Source: Ameyamaea chiangmaiensis | Lineage (GTDB): Bacteria; Pseudomonadota; Alphaproteobacteria; Acetobacterales; Acetobacteraceae | Direction of reading: 5' to 3' | DNA: 56,705 nt | NCBI RefSeq assembly: GCF_025995235.1 | Contig: NZ_BAPT01000012.1 | Location: 1 to 56,705, forward strand | Part shown: positions 43,178-51,791 of the stretch, one piece after another | Position numbering within the stretch: position 1 is the first letter of the stretch | Layout of the letters: each line of letters begins with the position of its first letter | Program-made: the position numbers and the translations under genes | Notes under the pieces: generated by a model | The model's input: only the letters and a program-made list of their open reading frames with translations | Database searches by the model: none | What the model was told of the DNA's origin: nothing

Positions 43178-44266
43178 TCACTCCTCAGGCGGGGCGGGTG
43201 TGGCGCTCGAATCAGGTTCGATCGCATTGTTTTCTTGGATCAGCGCACCCTCGTAGAGCTTCATCTGTCCAGACGTGACGATCTTCTCGCCGCTCTTGAG
43301 CCCCGAGACCACTTCGACCAGATCACCCCGGCTCTGCCCGGTCCTGATCCCCTGCTGATGCGCGTGCAAGGCGTTACTTTTGGCGTCGCGGACGGCCAGC
43401 CAGATGCTGTTCCCCGATGTGGCGTACTGAACGGCCACGCGCGGGACGACGACGGTGGCCTTCGCTGTGTCATAGCTGGTCGTGACCCGTGCAAACGCGC
43501 CTGGCACCAGGGCGTGGTCAGGATTGGCGAGCTGGGCCCGCACGAGAACTGTGCGGCTCTGTGCATCCACCTGCGGAGTAATGGCCGTCACCACACCTGC
43601 GAACGCCCGACCGGGCCACGCATCGACCTGTACCGACACGGTATTTCCGTTCGCAATATGCGGCGACAGATTCTGGGGCACATAGAAATCGACATAAATC
43701 GGGTCCAGGGATTGCAACGTAACAACGGCCGTCCCCGGCACCAGATATCGTCCGGGATCGATGCGGCGGACACCAAGACGGCCCGCAAAAGGCGCACGCA
43801 ATTCCTTCGTTGCGATGATGCCCTCTTCGGAACGCACATGCGCCCGGTCCGCCTCCATCGTCAGTCGGTCCCTGTCAACGATCGCCTTGCTAACGGCGCT
43901 AACCTGAAACTGCTTCGTGTCACGGTTGAAATTGATCTCGTCCAGCGCGGCCTGCGCGCGGTACTGGTCTAATAGACCGGGCTCGTCGTTCAGTTGCAGC
44001 CGCGCCAGCACGGTGCCTTTCTGAACATCCTCCCCCGAATGAAACATGATCTCGGAGACGATACCGGCGGTCTGGAAGGACAAATCCGTTCCCCAGCGCG
44101 CTCTCAGATTGCCGACAGCCTCGATTTGCGGCTGCCAGTGCCCGATCGTGACCGTGGCTGTCGAGACCGATTGCGCCGCGTCCTGCGCCCGTGCGGCGTA
44201 ACATCCGTTGATGGCGGCGACGAGCATCGCAAACGCGATGGAGCGGAAGCGGGAGGTTTGGATCAT
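43178..44266 (-). CDS. RND efflux periplasmic adaptor (HlyD/MexH-like)
   Basis: ATG 44266 overlaps the stop of the channel gene (ATGA) and gives 362 residues. A signal peptide (FRSIAFAMLVAAINGCYAARA) is followed by the lipoyl domain (AVGNLRARWGTDLSFQTAGIVSEIMFHSGEDVQKGTVLARLQLND), a short helical hairpin, FAGRLGVRRIDPGRYLVPGTAVVTLQSLDPIYVDFYVPQ, and a beta-barrel/membrane-proximal domain ending in SGLKSGEKIVTSGQMKLYEGALIQ. It bridges the RND pump and the outer-membrane channel. Confidence 0.93.
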   Translation of the reverse strand: MIQTSRFRSIAFAMLVAAINGCYAARAQDAAQSVSTATVTIGHWQPQIEAVGNLRARWGTDLSFQTAGIVSEIMFHSGEDVQKGTVLARLQLNDEPGLLDQYRAQAALDEINFNRDTKQFQVSAVSKAIVDRDRLTMEADRAHVRSEEGIIATKELRAPFAGRLGVRRIDPGRYLVPGTAVVTLQSLDPIYVDFYVPQNLSPHIANGNTVSVQVDAWPGRAFAGVVTAITPQVDAQSRTVLVRAQLANPDHALVPGAFARVTTSYDTAKATVVVPRVAVQYATSGNSIWLAVRDAKSNALHAHQQGIRTGQSRGDLVEVVSGLKSGEKIVTSGQMKLYEGALIQENNAIEPDSSATPAPPEE

Positions 44267-45831
44267 GACTTGCTCCAGGGCATCAGGGACTCGAAGACTC
44301 CAGGAGGGGGTGGTGGAACGTCCTGACGGTTCCACCATCCCCCACCGAGGGCGACGAGCAGGGCGCTGGTGTCGCTCAACCGTGCGGCCCTTGCCTGCAC
44401 GAGGGTAATCGCCGCCTGCTGGTAAATGATTTCGCTGCTAAGGACGGTGAGATAGGACACGCCGCCCAACCGGTACTGTTTCCGTGCCAGATCAAGCGCC
44501 CGTGCAGCAGCCTGCTCAGTGAGCAGGTTCGCGGAGAGCTGGCGGCTGTCATTCTGGATTTGCATCAGCGCATTCGCGACGTCCTGGAACGCGCCCACCA
44601 CCGTGCTCTGCCATTGGGCGGCATAGTCCCGCATCGTGGCGACGGCCGCGCGCTGCTGGTGAAGCAGATTGCCGCCCTCGAAGATCGGCATGGTGACCTG
44701 CGTTGCCAGCGTTGCCAGTCCGTTGCCGGGGGTCATTAATTGCCCGGCACGGGCCGCTTGGGAGCCGAGGTCACCCGTCAGCGTGAACTGTGGCAACCGG
44801 TTCGCGATTGCCACGCCGACCGCCGCCGTTGCAGCGTGAAGATTGCCGTCTGCCTGCCGGATGTCCGGACGATTCTTGAGAAGATCAGATGGGAGCGCGA
44901 TCGGAACCTCAGTGGGCAAGGTAAGATTGGAGAGATCGAAAGGCGGCAGCGCGGTATCCGCCGGGAGCGCCCCGAGATAGGCCGCCATAGCGTTCCGCGC
45001 CTGTGCCAGGCTGTTTTCCAGTTGCGGCAGTTCCGCCTCCTGCTGCGCCAGCTGCGCTTCCTGAAGGGCAACTTCCGTGCCATTTGCGCCGCCAAGGGTG
45101 AATTGCTGCCGCAACATCGTCAGGTAATCGCGCTCAATGACGATCAGCCGCTTCTGCACCTCAATCTGACTGCGCAGGGACGCTTCGTTGATCGCGGTCG
45201 CGACCACGTTCCCGGTCAGCGTCAGCAGTACGGCCTCGAAATAGGCACGCTGGTAATCGGACTGGGCCTCCTGTTGCTCAATCAGTCGTCTCGTCTTGCC
45301 CCAGACGTCGAAATTATAGCTCAATCCCAGATGAGCATCATAATAGCCGTAGCTCATGCTGGTATTCGGCTGGCCACTTGGCGCGAACGGGAAGTTTCCG
45401 CGTGTCCTGCCAAAGGTGCCGCCGACAGCCGGCAGCAGGCCGCTATATTGCGCGAGTGTCAGTTCTTGCGCGTTGCGAAGCGCCTGCCGGGCAGATTCAA
45501 GGTTGGGGTTATTTCGGATCGCCAGCGCGACAAGACGGGTCAGAGGCTCGGAACGATAGAGCGCCCACCAGTCACCCGGGATATCCTGCCCTATATTGAG
45601 ATGCTGGGAGGCTCCGTGGGCGACCGGAGCCGATACTGTCCTCTCGGGCAGGGTCGATTCCGTATAACGGTTCGGCAGTGAGCGCGTGGGAACTTTGTAA
45701 TTCGGTCCTACGGCGCAACCACTCATGCTCAGCGTGACGATAGCGCCACAAGTCAGCACACGGCATGACCAGAGCACACGGAAAGCCTGGAGGCGCGACG
45801 CTCGGCTGGCGCTCCTGCATTTCGTTTCCAT
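44263..45831 (-). CDS. Outer membrane efflux lipoprotein (NodT/OprM type)
   Basis: This 522-residue protein has a signal peptide with lipobox LSMSGC (Cys near 39) followed by AVGPNYKVP. Two efflux repeats are present; the second includes LKNRPDIRQADGNLHAATAAVGVAIANRLPQFTLTGDLG and MPIFEGGNL. It is the first gene of the channel-adaptor-pump operon. The Shine-Dalgarno is weak (AAGG 13 nt upstream), so a slightly different start is possible. The HTH/DUF2975 pair 85 bp upstream on the same strand may control it. Confidence 0.92.
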   Translation of the reverse strand: METKCRSASRASRLQAFRVLWSCRVLTCGAIVTLSMSGCAVGPNYKVPTRSLPNRYTESTLPERTVSAPVAHGASQHLNIGQDIPGDWWALYRSEPLTRLVALAIRNNPNLESARQALRNAQELTLAQYSGLLPAVGGTFGRTRGNFPFAPSGQPNTSMSYGYYDAHLGLSYNFDVWGKTRRLIEQQEAQSDYQRAYFEAVLLTLTGNVVATAINEASLRSQIEVQKRLIVIERDYLTMLRQQFTLGGANGTEVALQEAQLAQQEAELPQLENSLAQARNAMAAYLGALPADTALPPFDLSNLTLPTEVPIALPSDLLKNRPDIRQADGNLHAATAAVGVAIANRLPQFTLTGDLGSQAARAGQLMTPGNGLATLATQVTMPIFEGGNLLHQQRAAVATMRDYAAQWQSTVVGAFQDVANALMQIQNDSRQLSANLLTEQAAARALDLARKQYRLGGVSYLTVLSSEIIYQQAAITLVQARAARLSDTSALLVALGGGWWNRQDVPPPPPGVFESLMPWSKS

Positions 45832-45916
45832 ATCGGAATTATACCTTCGTATCTCGGGCGTTCGCGCGACAGCGCGTCATATCGACCCGACCAGGCAGGT
45901 TCAGGGAGGAGGTAGA

Positions 45917-46156
45917 TTAACTCGCGTGGCGAAGTTCGAAGTCGGTTTCCTCATCCGGCACATATTCCAGAATATCGCCCGGTTGGCATTGAAGGTGCTT
46001 GCAGATCGCTTCAAGGGTCGAGAACTTGATCCCCTTGATCTTGCCGGACTTGATGGAGGAAAGGTTCGCTTCTGTGATACCGACAGCCCGAGCGAGTGCG
46101 TTGGACCTCACCTTTCGTTTTACGAGCATAAGGTCGAGGTGAAGGATGATCGGCAT
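45917..46156 (-). CDS. Cro/C1-type HTH regulator (YozG-like)
   Basis: This 79-residue protein consists almost only of a helix-turn-helix: ILHLDLMLVKRKVRSNALARAVGITEANLSSIKSGKIKGIKFSTLEAICKHLQCQPGDILEYVPDEE. The pattern is that of YozG-like regulators, which are usually encoded beside DUF2975 membrane proteins, as here. Its ATG overlaps the DUF2975 stop (TGATG). It may also act on the efflux operon that starts 85 bp downstream. Confidence 0.9.
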   Translation of the reverse strand: MPIILHLDLMLVKRKVRSNALARAVGITEANLSSIKSGKIKGIKFSTLEAICKHLQCQPGDILEYVPDEETDFELRHAS

Positions 46157-46794
46157 CAGATATAATCCTTCTGCTCTTCTTGAATTCTATTTCCGATTTT
46201 CATCACATACGTTACCGCAAGGAGAATAATGCCAAGAACAAGAGCGTCTATCTGCTGCATGTCCCATGAGAAAATTTCAGGGAACAGGCCAAGAAGATAC
46301 ATGAGAGGATGTGTGACGAGGCTGATACACGAATATGCGAGAACGGAGCAGGAAATATTGCGTATTTCTCTCGTCGTGGCGAAGGTGAAGACCTCGCCCT
46401 TGGCATAGAGATTGAACAGGCGGTACAGGAACGTCAGAACAAGAAGTCCCGGAAGAAAGCGCAAGACCAGGAGGCATGCTCCAAGACTGGTCGCCCACAT
46501 CGAGAGCTGGCTCGCGGGAATGAAATCCTGACTTGTCATGCCAGCAGCGGGCGCGCCGATCATGCCCATAAATGTCAGGCGGTGATTGACGATGCCAGCC
46601 ACGACATACGCCCCGCTCCGGAGCGCAAGCGCCGCAGAACCAACTGCGACCAGTGTGCCGCTTACAGCCAGTGAGCCGAAGAACAAGGCCCTGAGCGACC
46701 GTGCATAGCTCGCAAGCCGCCGCTCTGCTTCCTGCACCGGCGGGGAAGGAAGCGGCTCATCATCTTCGGGTCTCGCAAACGGCAGAACTGTCAT
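46156..46794 (-). CDS. DUF2975-family membrane protein
   Basis: ATG 46794, with GGAG 9 nt upstream, gives 212 residues. Four transmembrane helices are visible: ALFFGSLAVSGTLVAVGSAALAL, LSMWATSLGACLLVLRFLPGLLVLTFLYRLF, NISCSVLAYSCISLVTHPLMYLLGLF and IDALVLGIILLAVTYVM. The loop RLFNLYAKGEVFTFATTREIRNIS is the DUF2975 signature. These proteins usually pair with a YozG-like regulator and may act as its membrane sensor; that is not established. Confidence 0.88.
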   Translation of the reverse strand: MTVLPFARPEDDEPLPSPPVQEAERRLASYARSLRALFFGSLAVSGTLVAVGSAALALRSGAYVVAGIVNHRLTFMGMIGAPAAGMTSQDFIPASQLSMWATSLGACLLVLRFLPGLLVLTFLYRLFNLYAKGEVFTFATTREIRNISCSVLAYSCISLVTHPLMYLLGLFPEIFSWDMQQIDALVLGIILLAVTYVMKIGNRIQEEQKDYI

Positions 46795-47129
46795 CAATCG
46801 CACTCCGTGATGCCAATAAATGTTCCTGTATCACGATCAGATATTATCGTGCAACAATAAATATTAGGACGATCAACTGCCTTGCGAAACGCATGGGTAA
46901 TGGCGACCCGAGAGTGTTTCCCAGTTCATGGTGTCGCTGGATATCCTCACAGGAAATGTTGAATGGCAGTGCGTATGGAACACACACTGCCGCCAATGCC
47001 GAAAAGAACCGTATTATCTATTGCAAAAGAATAAAGTGCATTGCCCACACGATAATTCGCTCAATTTTGTAGGTTGGGCAGTATGCGAACCGACACATAT
47101 GCATTGTGTGTTTGATCTAAAGTCGAGGT
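46795..47129. other. AT-rich intergenic region upstream of DUF2975 and downstream of recombinase
   Basis: 335 bp, AT-rich next to the DUF2975 gene where the promoter of the HTH/efflux genes should lie. I see no gene, clear terminator or repeat in it. Confidence 0.4.
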
Positions 47130-48890
47130 TCAAATGGCCACTTCTAATGCATGTTGGTATCGGCCAGACCGTGCCCCCGCAACCATCTGAACTTGCGAAT
47201 GATCATTCGCCATATTTCGCCGGGATCGTAGTGTGCGGTTCCCCGCAACCATCTGAAATTGCGATGCGAACGCATCACGAACCCCAGCCCGGAAACGGCC
47301 TGGGGTTTTCGTTTGTCCGGTGCCTGACGCAACCGTCAGGATGCCGGCGAGATCGCCCCGGACGTCGATCTGTAGCCCCTTGTCGGATGGCGTCAGGATG
47401 ATCGCCTCGATCAGCGAGCGGATCACCTCGGCCGCCTCCTGACGCTTTTCGTCCAGCTCGGAATGCAGCATATCGTGCAGCCGCGCGAGCTGCTGGTGAT
47501 AGAACTCCGCCATCTGTGGATGGAGTAGGGGAGGGGGCGCCTCGGCGGTGGCGAGGAACTCCTTGAGTTCGGTCTTGCGGGCTTCGAGCTTCGATCCGCG
47601 CTCCTTGACCGTCTCGATCGAGATCGCTTCGGAAAGATAGAGATCCATCAGCCGCTGGATGTCGCGCTCGACCCGCTTCAGTTCGGATTCCGCTGCGCCG
47701 ATGTCGGCCGACGCCTCTATGCGCAGCCGGTTCATCTCGGTGGTGAACGCCGTGCAGAACTCGGCGAACAGGTCGGGATTCATGAGATGGTGGCGCAGGG
47801 CATCGAGCACGCGCCGCTCCAGCTCCTCGCGGCGCATGTTGGTCCGGTTGTCGCAGGTGCCTTTGTTGCGGGCTGTCGAGCAGCCGAGCAAAGTGCCGGA
47901 GATCATGGAATAGCCGCCACCACAGCAGCCGCATTTGCTCAGGCCGGAGAACAGGTAGCGAGGGCGGCGTTTCTCGCGGAAATGATCGGGCGATGACGTG
48001 TCACGCGTATCGCGGCTGGCGCTGACGCTGGCCTGCCGTGCCTTGACCGCGTCCCACAATTCCTGATCGACGATCCGTAGCTCCGGCACCTCCTGGATGA
48101 CCCATTCGGAGTCCGGATTGGGGCGGGCCTGGCGTTTGCCGGTATCGGGATCCTTGATGAAGCGCTGCCGGTTCCACACCAGCCTGCCCAAGTACATCTC
48201 ATTATTGAGGATGCCGGTGCCGCGTAGCCGGTTGCCATTGATGGTGGAGAAGCCCCAGGCCCCGCTGCCTGGTGCCGGGATGCCCTCGTCGTTGAGGCGG
48301 AAGGCGATCGCGCGCGGTCCCAGTCCGGCCGCGAAGTCGCGGAAGATGCGACGGACTACGTTGGCTTCCGCTGGATTGATGGTGCGGTCGCCCCGGATCG
48401 GCTCCCCATTGGCGTCGAGCCTGCGCACGACATCATAGCCGTAGGCATTGCCGCCGCCGGACTTGCCCTGTTCGACCCGGCCTCGCAGGCCGCGATGCGT
48501 CTTCTCGGCCAGGTCTTTCAGAAACAGGGCGTTCATCGTGCCCTTGAGGCCGACATGCAGATGAGACACCTCGCCCTCGGAAAGAGTGACGATCCGCACA
48601 CCGGCATAGTTCATGCGCTTGAAGACGCCGGCGATGTCCTCCTGGTCGCGGGACAGGCGGTCCATCGCCTCGGCCAGCACGATCTGGAACCGTCCACGCT
48701 GCGCATCGGCGATCAGCGCCTGGATGCCAGGTCGCATCAAGGATGCGCCCGAGATGGCGTGGTCGGTATATTCCTCTACGACGGTCCAGCCCTGTTTTTC
48801 CACGTGGGTACGGCAGACGCGAAGCTGGTCGGCGATCGAGGCGTCGCGCTGGTTGTCGGAGGAATAGCGGGCGTAGAGCGCGACCTTCAT
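47130..48890 (-). CDS. Large serine recombinase, second copy
   Basis: ATG 48890 (AAGGGA upstream) gives 586 residues. The resolvase domain starts MKVALYARYSSDNQRDASI (nucleophile Ser at 10), then the recombinase domain, a zinc ribbon (CGCCGGGYSMISGTLLGCSTARNKGTC) and a coiled coil. Long identical stretches with the recombinase at 29819 (for example LHVGLKGTMNALFLKDLA) show recent common ancestry. The C-terminus carries a duplicated Q-x-QMVAG motif that comes from two 24-bp direct repeats in the DNA (47175-47264), each containing the tRNA-end-like CCCCGCAACCA on the plus strand. A hairpin with T-run on the plus strand lies at about 47281-47315. Confidence 0.93.
   Translation of the reverse strand: MKVALYARYSSDNQRDASIADQLRVCRTHVEKQGWTVVEEYTDHAISGASLMRPGIQALIADAQRGRFQIVLAEAMDRLSRDQEDIAGVFKRMNYAGVRIVTLSEGEVSHLHVGLKGTMNALFLKDLAEKTHRGLRGRVEQGKSGGGNAYGYDVVRRLDANGEPIRGDRTINPAEANVVRRIFRDFAAGLGPRAIAFRLNDEGIPAPGSGAWGFSTINGNRLRGTGILNNEMYLGRLVWNRQRFIKDPDTGKRQARPNPDSEWVIQEVPELRIVDQELWDAVKARQASVSASRDTRDTSSPDHFREKRRPRYLFSGLSKCGCCGGGYSMISGTLLGCSTARNKGTCDNRTNMRREELERRVLDALRHHLMNPDLFAEFCTAFTTEMNRLRIEASADIGAAESELKRVERDIQRLMDLYLSEAISIETVKERGSKLEARKTELKEFLATAEAPPPLLHPQMAEFYHQQLARLHDMLHSELDEKRQEAAEVIRSLIEAIILTPSDKGLQIDVRGDLAGILTVASGTGQTKTPGRFRAGVRDAFASQFQMVAGNRTLRSRRNMANDHSQVQMVAGARSGRYQHALEVAI
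47175..47264 (+). repeat. Two 24-bp direct repeats in the recombinase 3' end (att-like)
   Basis: The repeats at 47175-47198 and 47241-47264 match at 23 of 24 positions and are 66 bp apart. Each starts CCCCGCAACCATCTGAA. The first is preceded by TGC, giving TGCCCCCGCAACCA, which equals the 3' end of a tRNA acceptor arm with CCA. Integrases and recombinases often use tRNA 3' ends as attachment sites, so these are attachment-site candidates. Confidence 0.55.
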
Positions 48891-48903
48891 GACGGAACAT
48901 CCC

Positions 48904-49092
48904 TTACGGTCCGGAGCGGCGACGCTGCTCCTGTTGCTGCAACCGGAACCAGTCCCGTGCCGCACGACGGGCGATGAGGCGGACCAGGGCCAACAGGCGC
49001 GGGTCGGGGGCATTGGGGCTCAGGATGAGCCGCAACTCGGGCTCTGGCGGCCGATATGCTGGGGCAATGGACTGGCTGGGTCTGTCCGTCAT
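48904..49092 (-). CDS. Small hypothetical protein upstream of recombinase
   Basis: ATG 49092 (GGAAGAGAG upstream) gives 62 residues. A Pro-rich start (IAPAYRPPEPELRLILSPNAPDP) precedes a basic helix RLLALVRLIARRAARDWFRLQQQEQRRR. It ends 13 bp before the recombinase ATG, so the two are probably one transcript. Similar short basic proteins sit before recombinases of this type in alphaproteobacteria, by my recollection; function unknown. Confidence 0.7.
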   Translation of the reverse strand: MTDRPSQSIAPAYRPPEPELRLILSPNAPDPRLLALVRLIARRAARDWFRLQQQEQRRRSGP

Positions 49093-49370
49093 CGTTGCTC
49101 TCTTCCGACCGTATGGCAAGGAAAACAGACACACGATCCGGACAGATGACTGTTATTTCAATGGAAAACGGTAATATGGAGCGTCGTGCCCGCGCGTGTG
49201 CCAGCGTACGGAATCGTAGTTATGGGGAGTCCCGGATACAGGTGCGTCGCACAATTACTTGCGTATGACGCTGGCTCGAGTGGGGAAGGCGGAGTGTGAA
49301 AGACGCGGCAGCGCCATCTTTCTAGAAGGGCGGATTAGCGACCATATCATCCCCCCTGAACGTGGCAGGC

Positions 49371-50579
49371 CTATAATATCTGTAGATCAGTGGGCAATGA
49401 CGTTGCTGGATAGGTCTGGTCTAACCAAGTTCTAACTGCATCTGCCGAAGATAAGCCGCGTTTAGAAATAAGGAGTTCGGCTAAGTCCCCACCAGAACAT
49501 ATAACAATCGGATGCTCGTCTTCGACGATTTCTTTATACGGCTGATCGCCAAGATAGCTCGTCGTTATTAACATCCCGAATTGCCTGTGGCGTAGTCGCG
49601 AAATCAAACGTGACATCACATCAACTCCCAATCCAGACGACGGCCTGTAGCACTTCGCTTCCATAGCAAAGTCTACGGTCACGCAGTTTTGCGACTGTCC
49701 GATACGATATTTGCCTACGGCGTCACGTCCGCCGTCTCGGCTGGCACGAGTCACGTCGATGCTGACGACGTTTGGATCCATTAGGCGAGTGATGTCCGCC
49801 GCAAAATGCTCGAACGCGTGTGGGCGAGTGCTGAAGTGAGCGTGAACTGCCTCAGCGATCTCGCGTTGGCGCTGATCGCCGAGTTGCTGCGCTTTTGATC
49901 GAACGCGTGTCACCCGTTCGGCGCGTAGCGCTGTTGCTTTTCCCGTCGCGATCCATTGTCGCCATACAGCCGGGCATGACGCTCCGAGCGCTTCCCCCCT
50001 CTGAAGTTCAGTGATCCAGGCCCGTGGGACGACGTCTAATTTCAGGATGGTAAAGACGGCCCGGTAGTTTTGGAAGCGTTGACCATCGACGCTCTTCCAA
50101 ACGGCGACGAGATCATTGGAGGGGTCAAGGTGGGCTGCGCCAGGAACGGCGAGGCCCTTGAAAACCGCGTCGCGTCCCTCGCCTTTGGCGAATACCAAAA
50201 AAGGCGGAACCTTGATTCGACCCTCGCGACCAGCGTGCGCCAGCTCGAAGGACTGCCGAAGGATTTGATTGCCGCCGCGGCCTGCCTTCCGATCGTGAAG
50301 TTCGTAACCGGGTTTCCGATTGTCGCCGTAGTAAACAAACACGCCATTCTCTTCATCCAAGGCGTCCGGCCAATTCGGCTCGGCCAGGGTGCTGTAAAGC
50401 ACAACTAGCTTCGGGGCTTTATTCGGGCCGCAATACCGGAAACCTCCCTGATTGCCAGTCCCTGTCAACGGAGCTAATGGCTCGCCGGCGACATTTTTTA
50501 CTGTGCGATTGCTCTCGTAAGTGGCATCAATGACGAGATCGCAGGAGGTCAGGTCGGCAAATGGATAACGCTTCTTCAT
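49371..50579 (-). CDS. AspBHI-like modification-dependent restriction endonuclease
   Basis: This 402-residue protein has an N-terminal part (about 1-200) with FRYCGPNKAPKLVVLYSTLAEPNWPDALDEENGVFVYYGDNRKPGYELHDRKAGRGGNQIL, the pattern of the AspBHI N-terminal (SRA-like modified-base-sensing) domain. The C-terminal part (about 235-400) is an Mrr-type PD-(D/E)xK nuclease with DGGRDAVGKY (Asp286) and DFAMEAKCY (Glu307, Lys309). Such enzymes cut DNA near modified cytosine, defending against modified phage DNA. It stands alone on the minus strand next to the convergent cluster. Confidence 0.85.
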   Translation of the reverse strand: MKKRYPFADLTSCDLVIDATYESNRTVKNVAGEPLAPLTGTGNQGGFRYCGPNKAPKLVVLYSTLAEPNWPDALDEENGVFVYYGDNRKPGYELHDRKAGRGGNQILRQSFELAHAGREGRIKVPPFLVFAKGEGRDAVFKGLAVPGAAHLDPSNDLVAVWKSVDGQRFQNYRAVFTILKLDVVPRAWITELQRGEALGASCPAVWRQWIATGKATALRAERVTRVRSKAQQLGDQRQREIAEAVHAHFSTRPHAFEHFAADITRLMDPNVVSIDVTRASRDGGRDAVGKYRIGQSQNCVTVDFAMEAKCYRPSSGLGVDVMSRLISRLRHRQFGMLITTSYLGDQPYKEIVEDEHPIVICSGGDLAELLISKRGLSSADAVRTWLDQTYPATSLPTDLQIL

Positions 50580-50968
50580 GACCTGAGAATATGCCTCATA
50601 GAAAGTTCATGAGACAAGCGTAGCCAGAACACGCCGTGTGAAGCTGTATCGTACTGCTGGACGCATCGACTAGAAACAACGAAGGGAGTGCGCTGCGGTC
50701 GTAGTGACCCTACACACAAAGACCGCTAACCGCAAAGGTGCCAGCGTCTTGCTATCCGTGTGGGCCGCCGTCGATCCGTGCGCGTCAGACGCCATCACCG
50801 ACTAAGTCAGTAAACGGATCGCTGCCGGGGGGTTGGCTCATGGGATAAAATGGGACAATTTGTCGACATCCAGCGATAGATTATTTCCACGATAATCCAT
50901 CGTGACAAGGCTTATTTTTTGGCATACGCGGACTTTGTTCGCCCTCCAATGGAACTTTCAGGAAGTCA
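50580..50968. other. Intergenic region between divergent endonuclease and WGxGN operon
   Basis: 389 bp between divergent genes, so it should hold both promoters. The part from 50850 to 50960 is AT-rich. No gene or clear repeat is seen. Confidence 0.4.
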
Positions 50969-51727
50969 ATGTCGTTCATTAGACCGATTTCGCCCCGGCC
51001 GCTGAAGAGCGCCAATTCTGCTTTGGAAGCTTATGTCTGCTGGTCGCGGATGCAATCCGAAGCAGGGCAGTCTCTCGACGCTATCATCGACCGTAAAGAG
51101 CGGGAGCGGCAGGCCGGACAGGGACTGTTCCTCTGGGGGGTAGGTAATGCCCCCGCGACCGCAATTCGCAAGCTGGCGCTCATGGGCATGCCGATCCCGA
51201 TCGTTTTCTCTACCATGAAGTCCAAGCCTAAGGCGGTCGATATGGCTCCAAGCCGTACTGTGGTGTGGCGCCGATATGTCGATGAGAATGGGATTGAGCG
51301 TCTATTGCCAAAATCGGCTCTTGTCACGAGCCGAGGCGAAAGTGCGAAAGGGGCGAAAAAGAGGCATTATGCTCTGATGTGCTACTCGGATACGCCGTTG
51401 AGACTTATCCGGGGCGTTCCGTTCGATCCTGGCGCCTTTCGAAACGTGAGTGGAGTAGGCGCGCCCATAGGCGCATCCCAGGTGACCGCGCTGCTCAGGC
51501 AAGTTGCTGAACCAAACCAGTCACCCGCTTATGAGGCGAATGTCGTTGCGTGGCTGACTGGTGGCTACTGGGTTCGCTTGTCCGATCCCCGTGAGCTCGA
51601 CTCTAAGGCAATTGCAAATATCGCCTCGTTCAACGGGAGTACGGATGAATGGCTGGAACTAGTCTCTCGCGTGCGAGGTTCAACAACGCGCACCGTTCGC
51701 AGAAAGGCCGAGGCGCTGCTTCTTTGA
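50969..51727 (+). CDS. Unknown WGxGN-family protein, first copy
   Basis: This 252-residue protein starts after CAGGAAG. I do not recognise a named family. The core (34-140) has SLDAIIDRKERE, then LFLWGVGNA (WGVGN at 56-60) and KRHYALMCYS (YAL at 134-136). The same elements in the same order and near-equal spacing occur in the protein at 53404 (SLADIIARKRKE, TMWGYGGN, SRYALV), so the two are homologous. A C-terminal domain (about 165-252) includes VVAWLTGGYWVRLSDP. It is first in a plus-strand run with the ImmA/IrrE peptidase (64 bp gap) and PIN-like protein. Confidence 0.75.
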   Translation: MSFIRPISPRPLKSANSALEAYVCWSRMQSEAGQSLDAIIDRKERERQAGQGLFLWGVGNAPATAIRKLALMGMPIPIVFSTMKSKPKAVDMAPSRTVVWRRYVDENGIERLLPKSALVTSRGESAKGAKKRHYALMCYSDTPLRLIRGVPFDPGAFRNVSGVGAPIGASQVTALLRQVAEPNQSPAYEANVVAWLTGGYWVRLSDPRELDSKAIANIASFNGSTDEWLELVSRVRGSTTRTVRRKAEALLL

Positions 51728-51791
51728 CGTGCTTGGACAACGCCAGTTCACTGTGCTAGGCGGGATATAATTCAACGTATTGGGAGATAGC

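Noticed and set aside
41248..43278. A 676-codon open frame on the plus strand opposite the RND permease gene
   Set aside because: Its product is Arg/His/Asp-rich without any family pattern, and the opposite strand encodes a textbook RND pump. It is a GC-rich shadow frame.
47172..47264. Possible tRNA gene, because of the TGCCCCCGCAACCA acceptor-end match
   Set aside because: No T-loop (GGTTCGA-type) or anticodon arm can be found upstream; only the last 11-14 bases match, so it is at most an attachment-site remnant.
46928..47401. Cys/His-containing plus-strand frame that could suggest a zinc protein
   Set aside because: It runs into the antisense of the recombinase 3' end, and its Cys/His spacing fits no zinc motif.
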